6,374 nt of DNA from Muribaculaceae bacterium. Lineage in GTDB: Bacteria; Bacteroidota; Bacteroidia; Bacteroidales; Muribaculaceae. A program made the translations under genes and the position numbers. Below the pieces are notes generated by a model. It saw only the letters and a list, made by a program, of their open reading frames with translations. It did no database searches and was not told where the DNA came from. The stretch covers positions 1 through 6,374 of the forward strand of contig JAIDJJ010000434.1 in assembly GCA_029052265.1 (NCBI GenBank), given 5' to 3'. Numbering within the stretch: position 1 is the stretch's first letter; each line of letters opens with the position of its first letter. Positions 5,857 to 6,374 of this stretch are shown piece by piece.

Positions 5857-6374
5857 TTAACCGCAGTGCCAGTATTTACGCACCACTTTCATCATCTCTT
5901 CAGGATTTCCGGAAAGAGAGTCACGCAGATTGGCATCGTCGAAAGCAGAAAGTTTCTTGATAATTCCGTCGATGAGCTGCGGAGAGAATACGCCGCCTTT
6001 CTCAAAAACGTCTCTTTGAGCTTCAAGAGCTTTGGCAGAGGCTACGCAACTGTCGGGAAGAGACTTGAGTTGAGCGAGCTTTTCTTTATTCTCATCATTG
6101 TGAATGTTTACGCTGACATACATGTCTTCAGCTCTGCCGAGGGCGTTTTCCATTTCGAAACCTGTTCTGGCAGCCACAACCATAGCGGCGATAAGCTGAT
6201 AAATGTCGGCAGAACAGTCGGCGCTTCTGAGTTCCACAGTCTGCTTCTGAGGGGGCACGGTGCCATGGTCTTTTTCAAGAGGATTTGCCGCGGAGCACAT
6301 GTCGTTTTCGCCTGTCCAGCCAAGAGGAACACGTACAAGAACTGAACGGTTGCGGTCTCCCCAGCAGATAGAAG
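5857..6374 (-). CDS. Glutamine synthetase, C-terminal part, cut by the window edge
   Basis: This is the C-terminal 171 residues of a glutamine synthetase, the cytoplasmic enzyme that makes glutamine from glutamate, ammonia and ATP. The open frame continues through the right edge, upstream of the internal ATG at 6300, which is Met in the middle of the protein and not the start. ICWGDRNRSVLVRVPLGW holds the NRS motif (6343-6351) and the Arg residues that line the ATP and glutamate site. VELRSADCSADIYQLIAA corresponds to the E-x-R-x-PD-x-S-x-x-xY block of other synthetases; its Glu (6232-6234) and Arg (6226-6228) match the metal and glutamate ligands. The remaining roughly 110 residues are helical and end in RKYWHCG. 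The subtype (GSI-like or another form) cannot be fixed from this portion. The TAA stop is at 5857-5859. Confidence 0.9.
   Translation of the reverse strand, partial: SICWGDRNRSVLVRVPLGWTGENDMCSAANPLEKDHGTVPPQKQTVELRSADCSADIYQLIAAMVVAARTGFEMENALGRAEDMYVSVNIHNDENKEKLAQLKSLPDSCVASAKALEAQRDVFEKGGVFSPQLIDGIIKKLSAFDDANLRDSLSGNPEEMMKVVRKYWHCG

Noticed and set aside
6108..6338. Alternative minus-strand frame over the glutamine synthetase
   Set aside because: It is out of frame with the conserved NRSVLVRVP and ELRSADCSADIY motifs and has no family features of its own.
5866..6345. 159-codon plus-strand open frame
   Set aside because: It is antisense to the glutamine synthetase coding region, which has recognisable active-site motifs. 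It is a shadow.

Overview
The window looks like a Bacteroidales chromosome, possibly a gut Bacteroides or Muribaculaceae-type organism. The genus is inference. The reasons are moderate GC, no Shine-Dalgarno sequences ahead of the starts, Bacteroidetes-type TAnnTTTG -7 elements upstream of several genes, and gene families typical of the group (C11 lipoprotein peptidase, GH43 exported glycosidase, an RprX-like sensor kinase). No tRNA, rRNA, CRISPR array, insertion sequence or phage gene was seen.

Layout. The left edge (1-967, minus strand) is the N-terminal 322 codons of a membrane sensor histidine kinase. It is cut by the window just after its phospho-acceptor histidine motif. A 386-bp divergent intergenic region (968-1353) holds candidate promoters for both directions and several inverted repeats. 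Rightward from it run a clostripain-like (peptidase C11) lipoprotein (1354-2616), an MscS-family mechanosensitive channel with a large extra cytoplasmic segment (2694-3830), and a ThiF/MoeB/HesA-type E1-like adenylyltransferase (3833-4552) that starts 2 nt after the channel's stop. A 23-bp perfect hairpin (4571-4619) separates this rightward set from a convergent, exported GH43-type glycosidase (5661-4633, minus). Upstream of that lies a terminator hairpin and then the C-terminal 171 residues of a glutamine synthetase (minus, running off the right edge).

How the genes relate. The channel and the E1-like gene are almost certainly co-transcribed; the peptidase, 77 bp upstream, may share the transcript. 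No ThiS or MoaD-like partner protein is in view for the E1-like enzyme. The GH43 gene stands alone, with no SusC/SusD pair or other carbohydrate genes in the window. The glutamine synthetase belongs to nitrogen assimilation and has its own terminator. Overall this is mostly ordinary chromosomal content. The points that deserve a second look are the channel's insertion, the zinc-site-less E1 paired with it, and the palindromes in the divergent promoter region. I do not see convincing evidence of a new defence or mobile system.
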